Source: Luteimonas aquatica (GTDB lineage Bacteria; Pseudomonadota; Gammaproteobacteria; Xanthomonadales; Xanthomonadaceae). From it: a DNA stretch of 64,000 bases. This document shows positions 62,910 through 64,000 of the stretch, one piece after another. The position numbers and the translations under genes are program-made. Positions within the stretch are counted from its first letter, which is position 1; each line of letters opens with the position of its first letter. Below the pieces are notes generated by a model. It was not told the DNA's origin. It saw only the letters and a program-made list of their open reading frames with translations, and ran no database searches. The DNA is taken from assembly GCF_022662575.1 (NCBI RefSeq), contig NZ_JALBFU010000008.1, positions 1 through 64,000 of the forward strand, in the 5' to 3' direction.

Positions 62910-64000
62910 ATGGGCCGCCGCATGCACGCCTCGCGCGCCGCGCGACTGGCCGGCCGGATGCTGTGCGCTCTTGCGATCGCGGGCGTCGCGCTCGCGCACG
63001 CCCAGGACGCGGGCGGCGACGGCGGCGATGCCGCGAACGGCTTCGAGTCCCGCGACGTCGTCATCTATCTCGAAGCGGTGCCCGGCAATCTGCCGCTGGG
63101 ACAGCCATGGACGCCGCCGATCCCGGGCAAGCCCTACACCACCGCCATGGGCAAGCCCGTCAAGTTGCGCGGCGTCGCGGCGCTGGCGCTGGCCGGGAAG
63201 ACGCTCTCGATCACGGTCACCTCGCGACAGGCCAAGGAACCGCCCGGCCCGCCCGACCAGGGCTGCCCTGCGGGCACCCGGGAGCTGGACACCGGCGCAC
63301 AGACCATGAGCGACCAGACGCGTCCGCAGCCGCCGACCACGCTGCAGGCCAGGATCGCCAATTCCGGCACCTTCGAAACCGTCTACACCCCGATCGTCAC
63401 CGGAACGCACAGCGTGGTCGCCACGCTCGGAGCCGACCGGGGCAAGACCGAATTCGACGTCGCCGAGCCGCCGGGCAGCCTCTGCGAACCGCTTTCGCCG
63501 ACCGAGATCGCGCAGGACGCCAAGCAGGTCGCCGAGACGGCCTACCAGGCCCTGGATCTGGTGGAACAGCGCATCGCCACGCTGCCCGACTCGCCGGCCA
63601 AGGACGAGTTCAAGCGCAAGCTCGGCACGCTGCGCAAGACCATGGAATCCGCGCAGCCGCGCGGCCAGGCGCCGGGCTGGGTCAAGTCGATCGAACCGTT
63701 CAACCGCTTGCGCAGCCTCAGCCCGCGCATCCGCAAAGCCGCCGAGCCGCTGGGCCGGCAACTGCGCGAATGGCAGGCGAAGGCCAAGCAGTCCAATGGG
63801 CAGGCCAGGCAGGCGCTGGCCAGGCTGCAGCATGGCAACGTGGTCTGCGACCAGCTCGACGTGGTCATCAATGCGCTGAAGTTCGTCGACTTCAGCATGG
63901 GCCTGCTCGCCACGCCGGCGGAGCTGATAAAGGGCTGGCTGGTGGAGAACGTTCCGACCAAGCTGGTCGGCCAGGCGATGGGCACGGGCCGGATGCCGCC
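62910..64000 (+). CDS. secreted protein of unknown function, cut by the window end
   Basis: The frame is open from the ATG at 62910 to the last base, 363 codons, so the gene continues beyond the window. The N terminus has a basic start and a hydrophobic run (MLCALAIAGVALAHAQ), a signal peptide. Then come a Gly/Asp-rich linker, a beta-rich part (about 45-195; VVIYLEAVPGNLPLGQPW, TPIVTGTHSVVATLG) and a mostly helical, charged part (about 200-320, coiled-coil-like, AKQVAETAYQALDLVEQRI), then more hydrophobic helices. I recognise no family. It follows the lipoprotein gene by 4 bp. Confidence 0.65.
   Translation, partial: MGRRMHASRAARLAGRMLCALAIAGVALAHAQDAGGDGGDAANGFESRDVVIYLEAVPGNLPLGQPWTPPIPGKPYTTAMGKPVKLRGVAALALAGKTLSITVTSRQAKEPPGPPDQGCPAGTRELDTGAQTMSDQTRPQPPTTLQARIANSGTFETVYTPIVTGTHSVVATLGADRGKTEFDVAEPPGSLCEPLSPTEIAQDAKQVAETAYQALDLVEQRIATLPDSPAKDEFKRKLGTLRKTMESAQPRGQAPGWVKSIEPFNRLRSLSPRIRKAAEPLGRQLREWQAKAKQSNGQARQALARLQHGNVVCDQLDVVINALKFVDFSMGLLATPAELIKGWLVENVPTKLVGQAMGTGRMP

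Overview
The window is 64 kb of strongly GC-rich chromosome from a gammaproteobacterium, most likely a member of the Xanthomonadales/Lysobacterales. I infer this from the thrS-infC-rpmI-rplT-pheS-pheT-ihfA-merR-tRNA-Pro order, the fimT-pilVWXY1E minor pilin operon, the large TonB-dependent receptors (one Oar-like) and the LacI-controlled maltodextrin locus built around a TonB receptor. Almost all of it is conserved chromosome; the only clear trace of a mobile element is a 1.3 kb remnant beside tRNA-Pro.

Region by region. (1) 0.2-8.5 kb: a tightly overlapping operon for trans-4-hydroxy-L-proline catabolism (epimerase, three-part D-hydroxyproline dehydrogenase, deaminase, 2-oxoglutarate semialdehyde dehydrogenase, M24 peptidase) with a divergent PAS-AraC regulator. 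(2) 8.8-11.4 kb: a secreted LpqC/feruloyl-esterase-like hydrolase and an exported DUF11 protein. (3) 11.5-12.9 kb: a relic of an integrated element between two identical 31-bp repeats, holding a broken P4-type integrase and a 64-residue orphan gene, next to tRNA-Pro(GGG). (4) 13-22 kb: translation and DNA-architecture genes, interrupted by an oppositely oriented RibD_C/dihydrofolate-reductase-like gene between infC and rpmI; infC appears to start at ATC. (5) 22-33 kb: a maltodextrin/alpha-glucoside locus (LacI regulator, periplasmic amylase, MFS sugar symporter, TonB receptor, alpha-glucosidase, then transaldolase), with a shared 19-bp operator-like sequence before the receptor and the alpha-glucosidase. 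(6) 33-37 kb: a GST, small exported proteins and a degenerate glutaredoxin/A-type-carrier/rhodanese fusion. (7) 37-50 kb: tRNA-Val, uvrB, a stand-alone FimT-like pilin, tRNA-Asn, the type IV pilus minor pilin operon, an AlgZ-type sensor kinase without an adjacent AlgR, and ppnN. (8) 50-64 kb: an Oar-like receptor, marC, an SDR with a lost catalytic pair, grxD, a superoxide-dismutase homologue with two of four metal ligands changed, malate dehydrogenase, an aminotransferase, a winged-helix/TPR membrane regulator, a lipoprotein and a secreted protein cut by the window edge.

How the genes work together: the first operon takes collagen- or plant-derived hydroxyproline (released from peptides by the M24 peptidase) to 2-oxoglutarate. 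The sugar locus imports maltodextrins through the outer membrane, trims them in the periplasm, imports the products and hydrolyses them to glucose. No CRISPR array, prophage or complete insertion sequence is visible. The most unusual items are the ligand-substituted SOD homologue, the redox-domain fusion that has lost its glutaredoxin cysteine, the shared LacI-type operators, the pentapeptide-repeat leader of the TonB receptor, and the integrase relic.
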